The position numbers were made by a program, and so were the translations under genes. From Deltaproteobacteria bacterium (GTDB taxonomy: Bacteria; Myxococcota_A; Polyangia; Polyangiales; Ga0077539): a stretch of DNA of 64,000 nucleotides. Location of the stretch: the NCBI GenBank assembly GCA_030694465.1, contig JAUXYJ010000081.1, positions 1 to 64,000 on the forward strand. The letters run 5' to 3'. Below the pieces are notes generated by a model, which made no database searches, was not told the DNA's origin, and saw only the letters and a list, made by a program, of their open reading frames with translations. Every line of letters begins with the position of its first letter. Position 1 is the first letter of the stretch. Shown here one piece after another: positions 37,401 to 45,850 of this stretch.

Positions 37401-38526
37401 CACGCTCAGTGAGACCCACGCGCTGATGCGCCGCAGTTGGCTCGATCCCGCGCGATCACTCTCTGCCCTCTCGCGCACATTGCGCTGGCTCACCGAGCAC
37501 TTCGCGCGCGGCGCGGATCTCTCCCCGTGGCTCGAAAGCCCGCTGACGCGCGCCAACTTCGGCGCAGCCCAGCGTGGCGCCGATCGCGTGAGCGCGCTCT
37601 TGCTCTCGCCGGGCTATGACCTGCCGAACGGCCACTACGGGCTGGGGACAAGAACCGAGGATGGATCGGTGTTCTATCAGCCCGAGGGCTTCGGAGGCGC
37701 CCGGGCTGAGTTTGCGCTCTCCTTTCACGGGTACAGCCCGAACCACTCGACCCTACAGCTGTCCCAGAACCAGACCGCTCTGGTGCGCATCGTGGGCTCG
37801 CATCACGTGCGCGCCCTCGCATCGCTCTATCTCTGCGACGACGGAGGCCGGAGTGACCGCGACGGGGTACGCACGATCGCACCGCTCACGGACCTCTCGC
37901 CCGACGCCACCGTGGCCGCGCTCGGGAGCATTCTCTCAGAAGATTGGGAGGGCTTTGGGCACCAAGTCGAGCGGCTCGGTCCCCGTGGCGAGAGGTTCTA
38001 TCCCGTGGGTCTCGCGCCGCAGCCCAGCGCAAGCGCCGCGGTACGTCGGACCCTTGCACCGGCGCTCCCGAGCGCGCTTCGCCAGTGGATCGCCGTGCTC
38101 TGGATCCGCGCGTTGCGTGAGAGCGACTCACGGATCGAGCGCTGGTCTGCGATCTACAATGCCGAGGACCGATCGGCGCCCTCGGGCCCGGACGTGCTCC
38201 CCTACACCAATGCGCTCACGGGCCAGCGCTATGTTGCGCGCCACGTGAACCTCGACACCGTCCCCGAGGCCCGCCGCGTTGCGCCGAGCGTCCTTGAGCT
38301 CCGTCGCGCACGGGTCCAATGCCCCGAGGCCGAGACAGACTGCGACGCTTGGGCCCTGCGCTACGCCGAGCGCGGGATCGGCGCGCGGGTGCTCTCGCGT
38401 GCGCGAGCCATTGCGCAGGCGCTCGGGACCGCGGTCTCTGCCGCCGAGCAGCAACGGCTGACCGAGGCGCTCCGGGACACCCACGCCATGATCCGGACGC
38501 TCGTGACGCTCGCCCGTGCTCGGTGA
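34492..38526 (+). CDS. Large metalloprotease-like lipoprotein with altered zinc motif
   Basis: 1344 residues. ATG is preceded by GGGAGG at 8 bp. Lipoprotein signal with lipobox SLAC near residue 23. The region AHGIGHMLGLTHNLAAS (about 717-733) matches the AHExGHxLGLxHNxxAS site of DUF4953/DUF5117-type zinc metalloproteases, but the catalytic Glu is Gly719 (codon GGC at 36646-36648). The zinc-binding His718, His722 and His728 remain. It may be an inactive relative that binds peptide or metal, or use another base. It is monocistronic, just before the BlaI gene on the same strand. The domain architecture outside the motif was not resolved. Confidence 0.8.
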   Translation: MRPTRRPMASVYWLCALSSLACAREEATSPNGPAPGVSGPGLGTLMAKEWLVPYAMAAWRASGRNADLRSAHVSEPVFVAQATVVEGALAWSRLGMRWQSDAVRVRWVLSERELQARTVTDVPGESQLIAAFTVTEHLTLRNGLRPDALGQPDGATQPSAQPWYAQPAMRVDFSRNLAEQIALVPDPSAPHLRMFSGAPVSGPDRVALDWDRTQTRSRAWRVDTTARVDASQPRAGHVGFADESLCELTAQRPWECGEVSLRIRWSFAQAQVESRVASERLTPQTLSTLNLGAVTDLPSESAPHVVSSHLALPALWRDPWDRDGRGQRVLARAEGAAPGVDGEGVSESTRSLKTLPFRVRRSQALAVYVLGADELETRVTEVAVAQYNATLRQLTREARRRECLIEHRNTETRSVPPEAIERCDAFLGGVADTDQGPQIALCHSPVWGERTLAQGWHRGVELAATRARGWDGEACGPQGTTGAVGDGIHSLFAFEQESTRMGASALFGATVDAHTHEQIAGQMLVNRAALRMASLRYTDQLRLRSGEIPSREGQIEEDTMDYFPWRLRERSLGLIEPLRGPDVASSLADLRLTALEDLLLSDEQRAIGQQNPRSSGLDALARRVGSPARGFNVAHFDAARHAHAQRLSDQCELTLHPANGLYTAEAAWHGPLTSNRVPQDATFGLLWDFTGPRSPVPVNWSEVTRWVAHAVTYRAVAHGIGHMLGLTHNLAASADVTNYPDAWWAARVTRPLEPRAHLIERGEPAFSPTEAASMDLRSASVMDLDGVAPLRVGRGDRAMLARAHFGLVEAFRSVGDRNIALGLREHLHHDLPYVGIASTGPVGRAIASLHYTQLGRAMGTVPAASAPTRQVPNLRDTNRCWVFSHETRREGYDVFGRDPVVPNVSNAGPNAEEQSVLLVPYRVRRDDQLGESWDAHEFAAASEPRDLAEGLPEVPFPLGAWHLGYTGTMLTLSETHALMRRSWLDPARSLSALSRTLRWLTEHFARGADLSPWLESPLTRANFGAAQRGADRVSALLLSPGYDLPNGHYGLGTRTEDGSVFYQPEGFGGARAEFALSFHGYSPNHSTLQLSQNQTALVRIVGSHHVRALASLYLCDDGGRSDRDGVRTIAPLTDLSPDATVAALGSILSEDWEGFGHQVERLGPRGERFYPVGLAPQPSASAAVRRTLAPALPSALRQWIAVLWIRALRESDSRIERWSAIYNAEDRSAPSGPDVLPYTNALTGQRYVARHVNLDTVPEARRVAPSVLELRRARVQCPEAETDCDAWALRYAERGIGARVLSRARAIAQALGTAVSAAEQQRLTEALRDTHAMIRTLVTLARAR

Positions 38527-38535
38527 GCGCATAAT

Positions 38536-38552
38536 ACCGATTGCCGATCGGT
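38536..38552. promoter_or_regulatory. Inverted repeat upstream of blaI-like gene
   Basis: ACCGAT and ATCGGT arms separated by TGCCG, 29 bp upstream of the BlaI-type repressor start. Position and dyad symmetry fit an autoregulatory operator for the efflux operon. It is not the TACA-TGTA form of classical BlaI operators. Confidence 0.45.
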
Positions 38553-38581
38553 GTGTTCGGGGCTAGCGTCCCTCTCACGCT

Positions 38582-39001
38582 ATGGGATTGCCGATTTTGG
38601 GTGAGCTCGAGACCGCGACGCTCGAGTACCTCTGGGACCACGGGACGCGCGACGCGCGCGATGTACACGAAGCCGTCGGTGCGCCACGAGAGATCACGCT
38701 GAGCACCATTCAGAGCACCCTTGAGCGCTTGCATCGCAAGCGATTACTCATGCGCGAGCGCCTCGGGCACGCGTATCGCTATGCGCCCATGCTCTCGCGG
38801 ATGGCCTTTCGTGCGCAGGCGATGGCCGAGGCCGCGGGCGACCTCAAGGCCGCCGAGTCCGCGGGGGTCTTGGCCGCGTTTGTAGATCTCGTGGCGCGCA
38901 CCGATCGCCAGTCGCTCGCCGCCCTCGCGCAGCACATCGAAGACGCGCAGCGAGCGCTCAAAAAGCGCCCCAAAGGCAGCCACGGCGGAGAGTCCGCGTG
39001 A
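38582..39001 (+). CDS. BlaI/MecI/CopY-family transcriptional repressor
   Basis: 139 residues. An N-terminal winged helix (LGELETATLEYLWDHG, DVHEAVGAPREITLSTIQSTLERLHRKRLL) is typical of BlaI/MecI/CopY repressors, followed by a C-terminal dimerisation helix region. These repressors are released by metal (CopY) or by proteolysis from an M56 partner (BlaI). Here the next gene is an M56 peptidase, overlapping by 4 bp (GTGA), and then an RND efflux pair, so the repressor probably controls efflux rather than beta-lactamase. Confidence 0.9.
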   Translation: MGLPILGELETATLEYLWDHGTRDARDVHEAVGAPREITLSTIQSTLERLHRKRLLMRERLGHAYRYAPMLSRMAFRAQAMAEAAGDLKAAESAGVLAAFVDLVARTDRQSLAALAQHIEDAQRALKKRPKGSHGGESA

Positions 39002-39933
39002 GCCTCTGGGCAGCCTCGTGTGTCCTCGGCGCTGCGGGCGCGCTCTTGGCCGCGCCACTGGTCTCGCTCGGCGCCGAGTCGCTCTTGCCACGCATGGCGT
39101 CGATGCCGCCCCAGGACCGCGCGCGTTGGCTCTTGGGTTTGCTCGCGCTCCCGTGGATGCTTGGCGGCGCGCTTGTGGCCGCGACGTTGGGGCACTGCGC
39201 GGTGCCCATGATGCTCGGCCGCGCAGACGATTGTGTGCCCGGTGTGGGGCTCTGCTTGCGTGATGGAGCGCCATTTGGACCAGTGATTTTGCTGCTCACC
39301 GTGCTCGCGCTCGCGCGGCCAGCGGGCGCACTGTGGCACGCCGCTCGGGGGGCCAGAGCCTCGCGGCGCGCGGCCCAGCGGCTGCGCTCGCTCGGGGCCC
39401 CGGCGACCGCACATCACGGCTGGCGCGTGCCGGGGACTGTGGTGGCGATGGTGGGGTTTCCGCGCGAAGAGCTGTTTGTGGGGGCGTCGGTGAGTGACTC
39501 GCTCGACGCGCAGTCTCTCGACGCCCTGGTCGCCCACGAGGACGCGCACCTGTCTCACCACGACGTGTGGCGTCGGATGGTCGCACGGGTCCTGGCCTCG
39601 GCCCACCCAACACCGATCGCTAGTCGGCTTCTTTGGGCCCTCGACCTGGCCCTCGAGCAGCGCTGTGACCAGCGCGCGAGTGCCCAGGTCCGCGACCCGC
39701 TCGTGGTGGCTCGCACGCTGCTCACGGTCGCCTCGCTCGATGGCCCTGCAGCCACCGAGACACCGGCGAGCCTTACCGCACGCGTTCATGCACTCTGCCA
39801 GCCCCATTGGGTCTCGCGCCCACGCTGGAACGCCCTCGCGCTCGCGGCCCTCACGGGGCTCGGGCTCGCCTTCGCGGCGCTGGCTCACCAAGTCCACTGT
39901 GTCGCCGAGGCCGCGCTGGCCTACCTCGCTTAA
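38998..39933 (+). CDS. M56-family (BlaR1-like) membrane metallopeptidase
   Basis: 311 residues from a GTG that overlaps the repressor stop. Hydrophobic helices lie near 2-24, 43-63, 90-112 and 280-300, and a zinc site HEDAH at 180-184 sits in ALVAHEDAHLSHHD, the M56 pattern. BlaR1 proteins carry an extra external penicillin-binding domain; this one has no room for it, so the signal must come through the membrane part or another protein. Expected role: cleave or unseat the adjacent BlaI-type repressor. Confidence 0.85.
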   Translation: MSLWAASCVLGAAGALLAAPLVSLGAESLLPRMASMPPQDRARWLLGLLALPWMLGGALVAATLGHCAVPMMLGRADDCVPGVGLCLRDGAPFGPVILLLTVLALARPAGALWHAARGARASRRAAQRLRSLGAPATAHHGWRVPGTVVAMVGFPREELFVGASVSDSLDAQSLDALVAHEDAHLSHHDVWRRMVARVLASAHPTPIASRLLWALDLALEQRCDQRASAQVRDPLVVARTLLTVASLDGPAATETPASLTARVHALCQPHWVSRPRWNALALAALTGLGLAFAALAHQVHCVAEAALAYLA

Positions 39934-39946
39934 GAGAGGCCTCGCG

Positions 39947-41140
39947 GTGTCTATTTTTATGCAGAATGGTCGTCTAAGACAGATTGTCGCTCGGTCTTTG
40001 TGGCTCGTCGGAGTGTGGGTCGGTCCCGCGTGCTCGACGTCGCCCGCGACCCCCGTGGCGCCCGCGGAGGCTGCCGCACCCACACCCACACGCGTGGTGC
40101 TCTCGGACGCGGCGCTCGCGATCGCGGCGATTGACACCGAGGTCCTGGCGCGCAGCACGCGTGGGCCCGCGTTGGCGCTCCCCGCGACGCTCGAGGCCGA
40201 CCCCACACAGGTCGCGCGTGTGGGCGCGCGGGTGACAGGGCGAGTCGCACAATTGCGCGTGCAGATTGGCGAGCGGGTGGCCCAAGGGGCGGCGCTCGTC
40301 GAGCTGGACACCGTCGAGCTGCATCAGATCTCGACCGAGTATCTCATCGCGCAGGCGAGGCTCAGGTATGCCCGCGATGTGCTGGCACGGGCGAGGCTTT
40401 TGCACACGCAAAACGTGGGCTCGACGCAAGAGCTTCGGCGGGCCGAGAGCGAACAGCGGGTCGCCTCGGCGACGATGCAAGAGGCCGAAGAGCACCTGCA
40501 CTTCTTGGGGCTCAGCGAGCGAGACATCGGCAGGGTCCGCAGCCAATCGAGCCACGGGAGCGTCCGTGCGATCGTACGGGCGCCGATCGCAGGGCGCGTC
40601 GCGTCGCTGCCGGTCTCGCTCGGGCAGGTGGTGAGCGGTACTGAGACAGTCGCGGTGATCGGAGATGCGGCGCGCGTGTGGTTGGTCGCCAGCGTGTTTC
40701 AGCGAGATCTCGCTGTGGTTCGGACGGGCGCCGAGGTCTCGGTGCAAATCGAGGGGCAGACCACACGCTTTCGCTCAACCATCGCCGCGATCAGCGACGT
40801 GCTCGACCCCACGACACGAACCGCCAGCGCGCGTGCCGCGCTCGACAACCCCGACCGGGCCCTGCGAGACGGGATGTCCGCGACGGCGTGGGTGAATACC
40901 GAGGCACCCTCGGCCTTGTGGATCGACGAAGCGGCCGTAGTCATCCATGACGGGAGCCCCGCGGTGTTTGTACGGGTGGCCGCAAACACTTTTGTGCTTC
41001 GGAGGGTGCAGACCACGGGCGGGCAATCGAACCGGGTCGCGATCGCCTCGGGAGTGGCCGCGGGTGAGGTGGTGGTTGTGCGGGGGGCGTTTGCGCTCTT
41101 AGGCGAGCTTGAGCGCGCGTCGCGCGGCGAGGAAAACTGA
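39947..41140 (+). CDS. RND efflux periplasmic adaptor (CusB/CzcB-like) lipoprotein
   Basis: 397 residues from GTG 39947, with AGAGG 7 bp before; ATG 39959 is the alternative. A short signal ends at a possible lipobox (WVGPACS). The membrane-fusion-protein fold is visible: a barrel-sandwich/lipoyl half (GARVTGRVAQLRVQIGERV near 92), a coiled hairpin (about 125-175), the second lipoyl half (IVRAPIAGRVASLPVSLGQVV near 205) and a beta-barrel (RVWLVASVFQRDLAVV). It links the inner-membrane pump encoded next to an outer-membrane channel, which is not encoded here. Confidence 0.9.
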   Translation: MSIFMQNGRLRQIVARSLWLVGVWVGPACSTSPATPVAPAEAAAPTPTRVVLSDAALAIAAIDTEVLARSTRGPALALPATLEADPTQVARVGARVTGRVAQLRVQIGERVAQGAALVELDTVELHQISTEYLIAQARLRYARDVLARARLLHTQNVGSTQELRRAESEQRVASATMQEAEEHLHFLGLSERDIGRVRSQSSHGSVRAIVRAPIAGRVASLPVSLGQVVSGTETVAVIGDAARVWLVASVFQRDLAVVRTGAEVSVQIEGQTTRFRSTIAAISDVLDPTTRTASARAALDNPDRALRDGMSATAWVNTEAPSALWIDEAAVVIHDGSPAVFVRVAANTFVLRRVQTTGGQSNRVAIASGVAAGEVVVVRGAFALLGELERASRGEEN

Positions 41141-41141
41141 G

Positions 41142-44100
41142 GTGCTTGCCTGGATTTTGCGCGCGAGTATCGCACACAAGGGTGTCGTCCTGGCTGGGGC
41201 GATCGCGCTTCTTTTGGCTGGGATGTACTCGTTTTGGAGGCTCCCAATCGACGCGGTCCCGGACCTGACCAACACGCAAGTGCAGGTCTTGACGAGCTGC
41301 CCTTCGCTGGGCGCGCTCGACGTCGAGCGCTTGGTGACCGCGCCGGTTGAGCGGGCGCTCACGGGGATCTCTGGAGCCACCGAGCTGCGATCGATTTCGC
41401 GAGCGGGGGTCTCTGTCGTCACGGTGGTCTTTGACGACGACGTGGCGCTCTCAGACGCGAGGCAGCGGGTGATCGAGCGCATGCCGCGCGCGCGGGACAC
41501 GGTGTCGTCGCGCTATGGTGTGCCCGAGGTAGGGCCACAGAGCACGGGGCTGGGCGAGATCTTTCAGTTCGAATTACGTGGAAACGGCCAGAGCATTCGC
41601 GAACTCAGGACGCTGCTCGACTGGGAGGTGATCCCTCGGTTGCGCATGGTCTCGGGCGTGGTGGACGTGAGCCCTTTTGGCGGCGAACAGCGCACGCTCG
41701 AGCTCGCTCTGAGCCCCCAGCGCATGAGCGCCCTCGGGGTCTCGACCCGTGAGGTGAGCAGCGCGCTTGAGAGCGGTCACCGGATCGCTGGCGGCGGTGT
41801 GCTTCAACGCGGCGGCGAGGCGCTGCTTGTGCGGGGCGAGGGGCTCATTCGCTCGCCTGAAGATTTGGCTGCGACACCCGTACGTACGAGCGCGACAGGG
41901 GTGGTCTTGCTTGGGCATGTGGGGACTGCGCGTGAGGCGGCGATGCTGCGTTGGGGCGCGGCGACGCGCGATGGTCGCGGCGAGGTCGTCGTGGGCATCG
42001 TGATGATGCTCGCGGGTGCCAACGCGCGGCAGGTGGCGAACGAGGTCCGCGGAGAGGTCGCGAGGATCAACGAGACGCTGCCAAACGGCGTGCGAATTGA
42101 GCCATTCTATGATCGCACGGTGCTGGTCAACGCCACCCTCAAGACCGTCGGCAAGGCGCTCGTTGAGGGCGGCGTGTTGGTGGTCGCGGTGCTGCTTGTG
42201 CTGCTGCGAAGCGCGCGGATTGGTGTCGTGGGCGCGCTGATGATTCCGTTGAGTATGGCGGGCGCGCTCATGGGGATGCGCGCGCTGGGCCTCAGCGGAA
42301 ATCTCATGTCCCTCGGCGCCATTGATTTTGGCCTCGTGGTCGACGGCGCGATGATCCTGCTCGAGAACGCGCTACACCATCTGGCGCACGAATCCGAGCA
42401 AAAAGGCAGGGCTCTCACGCAGCCCGAGAGAGACTCGGTGGTGTTGCACGCGGCCCTCGAGGTGCGTTCGGCCACGGCCTTTGGCGAGCTGGTGATCGCG
42501 CTGGTGTACGTCCCGATCTTGTCCCTCGAGGCGGTGGCTGGGCGGATGTTTCGACCGATGGCGTTGACGGTGTTGCTGGCGTTGGGGACCGCGTTTGTGC
42601 TCTCGCTCACGCTCGTGCCAGCGTTGGCTGCGTGGGTTTTGCCTGCCCGCGCGGTCGATCGACCCTCGTTTGCGATGACCTGGATCGAGCGAGGCTATAC
42701 TCCGCTGTTGCGGGTGATGGTCGCGCGGCCCGCGTTGGCGCTGTCCCTCGCGTTGGGTCTGGTGGTGGCCGGCTCGGTGCTTGGTGCGCGCATGGGGACC
42801 GAGTTTGTCCCGCGCTTGGACGAAGGCGCGTTGGTCTTAGAGGTGACGCGTCCGCCCTCGACCTCGCTCGCTGAGTCGGTGCGACAAGCGACGTACATCG
42901 AGCAAATTCTCAGGCGATTTGCTGAGGTCGAGACCACCGTGTGCAAGACGGGCCGACCTGAGATCGCGACGGACCCGATGGGGCCCGAGCAGACAGATGT
43001 TCATGTGGCGCTCAGGCCAAGAGACCAGTGGCCCGCGCCGCGTGATCCTGCGGCGCTTCGCGCGCGGATGCAGGCCGCGCTGGACCTCGCGATCCCTGGG
43101 ACTTTGGTGTCGTTTTCGCAGCCCATCGAGATGCGGACCAACGAGCTCGTGAGCGGCGTTCGTAGTGACTTTGGTGTGAGAATTTACGGAGAAAATCTCG
43201 ATACTCTCGCGCGCCTCGGGGCGCGTGTGTCGCGTGTGCTTGGACGCGTCCGTGGTGCCGCCGACGTGCGCATGGAGCGCGTCGAGGGGATGCCGGTCTT
43301 GCGCTTGCGGCTCGATCGTGTGGCGCTGGCGAGGCACCGCGCGACCGCGGACGAGGTGCTCGACGCGATGGAGCTCTTGGGTGGCATCACGGTGGGCGAA
43401 GTGCTCGAGGGAGAACGTCGCTTTCTATTGCGAATTCGCTTAGAAAACGCGTCCGAACTCGACCGTTCGCAGCTTGAGCGCCTGCCCCTGCGGCTGAGCT
43501 CGGGCGCGCTGGTCTCGCTCGGCGAGCTTGCGGCGATCGAGCGCGTACACGAGCCCGTGTTAATCAATCGCGAAGGTGGTAGGCGCAGGCTCATTGTGCA
43601 GGCCAACGTGCGTGGGCGAGACCTCTCTGGCTTTGCCCTCGAGGCCCAGCGCGCGGTGCTTGCCGAGGTCTCTCGGCCCGCGGGGTATCGCTTCGAGTGG
43701 GCGGGGCAATACGAGCATTTGGCTAGGGCAAAAGCACGGTTGTCTGTGGTGATCCCCGTGACGCTCGCGCTGATCTTGTTGCTGCTCTACGCGACCTTTG
43801 GCGAGTGGCGCTCGGCCCTCTTGATCTTTGCCAACGTCCCTGTGGCGGTCACCGGGGCGGTCTTTGCGTTGTCTTCGCGGGGCATCGCGTGGAGTGTCTC
43901 TGCGCTGGTGGGCGTGATCGCGTTGTTTGGCATCGCGGTGCTCAATGGCTTGGTCTTGCTCACACAGGTTCGGCAGCTCGAGGCCCAAGGGATCTCGTCG
44001 CGGGACGCAGCGACGCAGGGGGCCATTCGTCGCCTGCGGCCTGTGCTCATGACCGCGTTGGTCGCTGCATTGGGCTTTGTGCCGATGGCGTTTGCGACGG

Positions 44101-44240
44101 GTGAGGGAGCCGAGGTGCAGCGCCCACTCGCGACCGCGGTGATCGGTGGGCTGATCACGGCGACCGCGCTCACGTTGTGGGTGTTGCCCGCGCTTGTTGC
44201 GTGGGTAGGGCCCGCGCGATCCCCCGCGCGATCTCAGTGA
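41142..44240 (+). CDS. Heavy-metal RND efflux pump (CusA/CzcA family)
   Basis: 1032 residues, normal for HME-RND proteins. GTG 41142 with GAGGA 8 bp upstream was chosen; a TTG at 41109 would overlap the adaptor gene. Features: first helix then RLPIDAVPDLTNTQVQV, the HME signature DFGLVVDGAMILLEN near 400, RMGTEFVPRLDEGALVLEV after the second repeat begins, and a C-terminal helix bundle. It exports metal cations from periplasm or cytosol by proton antiport. The metal cannot be assigned from the motifs seen. It ends 2 bp before the convergent exbD. Confidence 0.93.
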   Translation: MLAWILRASIAHKGVVLAGAIALLLAGMYSFWRLPIDAVPDLTNTQVQVLTSCPSLGALDVERLVTAPVERALTGISGATELRSISRAGVSVVTVVFDDDVALSDARQRVIERMPRARDTVSSRYGVPEVGPQSTGLGEIFQFELRGNGQSIRELRTLLDWEVIPRLRMVSGVVDVSPFGGEQRTLELALSPQRMSALGVSTREVSSALESGHRIAGGGVLQRGGEALLVRGEGLIRSPEDLAATPVRTSATGVVLLGHVGTAREAAMLRWGAATRDGRGEVVVGIVMMLAGANARQVANEVRGEVARINETLPNGVRIEPFYDRTVLVNATLKTVGKALVEGGVLVVAVLLVLLRSARIGVVGALMIPLSMAGALMGMRALGLSGNLMSLGAIDFGLVVDGAMILLENALHHLAHESEQKGRALTQPERDSVVLHAALEVRSATAFGELVIALVYVPILSLEAVAGRMFRPMALTVLLALGTAFVLSLTLVPALAAWVLPARAVDRPSFAMTWIERGYTPLLRVMVARPALALSLALGLVVAGSVLGARMGTEFVPRLDEGALVLEVTRPPSTSLAESVRQATYIEQILRRFAEVETTVCKTGRPEIATDPMGPEQTDVHVALRPRDQWPAPRDPAALRARMQAALDLAIPGTLVSFSQPIEMRTNELVSGVRSDFGVRIYGENLDTLARLGARVSRVLGRVRGAADVRMERVEGMPVLRLRLDRVALARHRATADEVLDAMELLGGITVGEVLEGERRFLLRIRLENASELDRSQLERLPLRLSSGALVSLGELAAIERVHEPVLINREGGRRRLIVQANVRGRDLSGFALEAQRAVLAEVSRPAGYRFEWAGQYEHLARAKARLSVVIPVTLALILLLLYATFGEWRSALLIFANVPVAVTGAVFALSSRGIAWSVSALVGVIALFGIAVLNGLVLLTQVRQLEAQGISSRDAATQGAIRRLRPVLMTALVAALGFVPMAFATGEGAEVQRPLATAVIGGLITATALTLWVLPALVAWVGPARSPARSQ

Positions 44241-44242
44241 AT

Positions 44243-44674
44243 TTACTGCCCAGCGGTCTCGCCGGGGCTCTCGGTCTGGATCGCAAATCGCGAGATCTCT
44301 GCGTTGCGAATGGTGTCGACGACCAGCACAAATCGGCCGTGGGGCACACGCTGATCGGCAGAGATAATCGCGCGCACGTCGCGGTTGGCGCGCTTGCGCT
44401 CACGCGCTACCTGGAGCAACTGCGCCTCGTTGACGGGGCGCGTGTCGACAAAGATCTGCCCGGTGCGATCGATGGTGACGCTCATGGTCTGGTTCTCTTG
44501 CTGAGCCTGCCCTGTGGCAGCGCGCGGCAGATCCACCGGGATGGTGGGCCGAGACACGATGTACTTGGCGGTCACCATGAAAACAACGAGCAAGACCAAG
44601 CAGATGTCTACGAAGGGGGTGACGTTGATCCCTGCGATCATTCCGTCGTCGTCTGAAGATGCGCTTCCGCCCAT
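44243..44674 (-). CDS. exbD: Biopolymer transport protein ExbD/TolR
   Basis: 143 residues. One transmembrane helix near 15-36 with the conserved proton-path Asp in INVTPFVDICLVLLVVFM, and a periplasmic domain ending VVDTIRNAEISRFAIQ. It forms the ExbB-ExbD motor energising TonB, or the Tol equivalent; the two cannot be separated by eye. It follows exbB by 15 bp. Confidence 0.9.
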   Translation of the reverse strand: MGGSASSDDDGMIAGINVTPFVDICLVLLVVFMVTAKYIVSRPTIPVDLPRAATGQAQQENQTMSVTIDRTGQIFVDTRPVNEAQLLQVARERKRANRDVRAIISADQRVPHGRFVLVVDTIRNAEISRFAIQTESPGETAGQ

Positions 44675-44689
44675 GGCCGATGTCCTCTC

Positions 44690-45547
44690 TCAGTCCTTGG
44701 CGCTCTCGCGCGACTCGTCCTTGGCGTCTTTGCTCGCAGCTTCGGGCTTCTTCTCGGCCTTCTTCTCTGCAGGCTTTTCGACAGGCTTCTCTGCGGGCTT
44801 TTCGGCCTTTTTCTCGGCGGGTTTGCTCACGATTGGCTCTGCTACATGCTTGGACTTCAGGTGCGCGAGCACGACGTGAGACAGGGTCTCACCCGAAGAC
44901 ACCATGGACTTCACCTTGCGCGAGAACGCGTTGAATGCGGCCACCGCGGGGATCGCGACCAGGAGCCCAATCGCAGTGGCGACGAGCGCCTCGGCGATCG
45001 TTCCCATGACACGCGAAGTCGCGTCGAGTGTGGGGCCTGCGGCGACTGCAACATCGCCCACGGCGCGCGCGGCGTTGGCGGCGGTTGATTGCTGCCCCTT
45101 GAGCGCGTCGAAGGCCTGAATGATCCCGATGACCGTGCCGAGCAGACCGATAAACGGCGCGTTGTTTCCCAGGGTGGCCAAGAAGACCAGGTTGCGCTCA
45201 AGCGAGAGCTTGACGCGTGCCGTCGCGCCCGCCATGGCCTCTTCTGCGGCCTCGGCGCCACGGTCGGCGTCGTTGAGCCCTGCGAGGGCCACCATGGCCG
45301 CGGGGGAGGGTGAGCGGGCCAGACGAGCCTTGGCACCCTCGATGTCTTGGCTACGGAGCAGCTCACGGAGCTCTTCGGCGAGCTTCTCGAGGTCATCGCC
45401 GAGACGTCGGTAGAGCACCGCACGTTCGAGCATAAAAGCCACGCTCAAGATCGAGAGCGCGATCAGCAGCCACATCACCCACTCGGCACCCAACATCGCC
45501 AGCTTGGTGAACTGCTGAATCAGTGAAAACCCTACCAGCGCCTGCAT
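44690..45547 (-). CDS. exbB: MotA/TolQ/ExbB proton channel protein
   Basis: 285 residues from ATG 45547 (MQALVGFSLIQQ); the frame is open a little further upstream. Three helices: about 22-40, 135-160 (NNAPFIGLLGTVIGIIQAF, the family signature) and 185-210 (ATAIGLLVAIPAVAAFNAF). The C-terminus carries an unusual cytoplasmic tail of about 50 residues built of Lys, Pro, Ala and Glu (repeats of EKPAEK). It is co-transcribed with exbD and a likely partner of the TonB at 32883. Confidence 0.9.
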   Translation of the reverse strand: MQALVGFSLIQQFTKLAMLGAEWVMWLLIALSILSVAFMLERAVLYRRLGDDLEKLAEELRELLRSQDIEGAKARLARSPSPAAMVALAGLNDADRGAEAAEEAMAGATARVKLSLERNLVFLATLGNNAPFIGLLGTVIGIIQAFDALKGQQSTAANAARAVGDVAVAAGPTLDATSRVMGTIAEALVATAIGLLVAIPAVAAFNAFSRKVKSMVSSGETLSHVVLAHLKSKHVAEPIVSKPAEKKAEKPAEKPVEKPAEKKAEKKPEAASKDAKDESRESAKD

Positions 45548-45850
45548 CGCGTTTGTTCTTTCTTCGGTCGCGTGTGAAGTGCCAATGGTTTGCACGTCAC
45601 GGAGTGGGCAACGAACCCCTGGAGCGGCCCACGCATTCCGGGCGAGCCTGCCGCAAGTGTTGAATTCGGAGCGGTGATTCGCACGCGATCCCTGCCCACC
45701 CGCTGTCCCAGTGAGATCTCAGTGGTGAGCGGTCGCGGTTAGGGACGGTACGATCAACGGAGGTTCGATGCCCCACAACGCGAAATGACGCAAGCGCTGT
45801 GAGCTTTCTGTCGCATCTTTTGACGTGCGCAACGACAGAGCATTTGCACG
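45548..45850. other. 303-bp intergenic region
   Basis: Lies between the start of exbB and the stop of truD, both on the minus strand, so it should hold the exbBD promoter. A 10-bp palindrome TGAGATCTCA occurs at 45712-45721. No gene or RNA was recognised. Confidence 0.4.

Noticed and set aside
38998..39933. Full BlaR1 beta-lactam sensor
   Set aside because: Only 311 residues, with no penicillin-binding domain after the membrane part.
45700..45800. tRNA-like GGTTCGATGCC segment
   Set aside because: No matching acceptor or anticodon stem could be folded around it.
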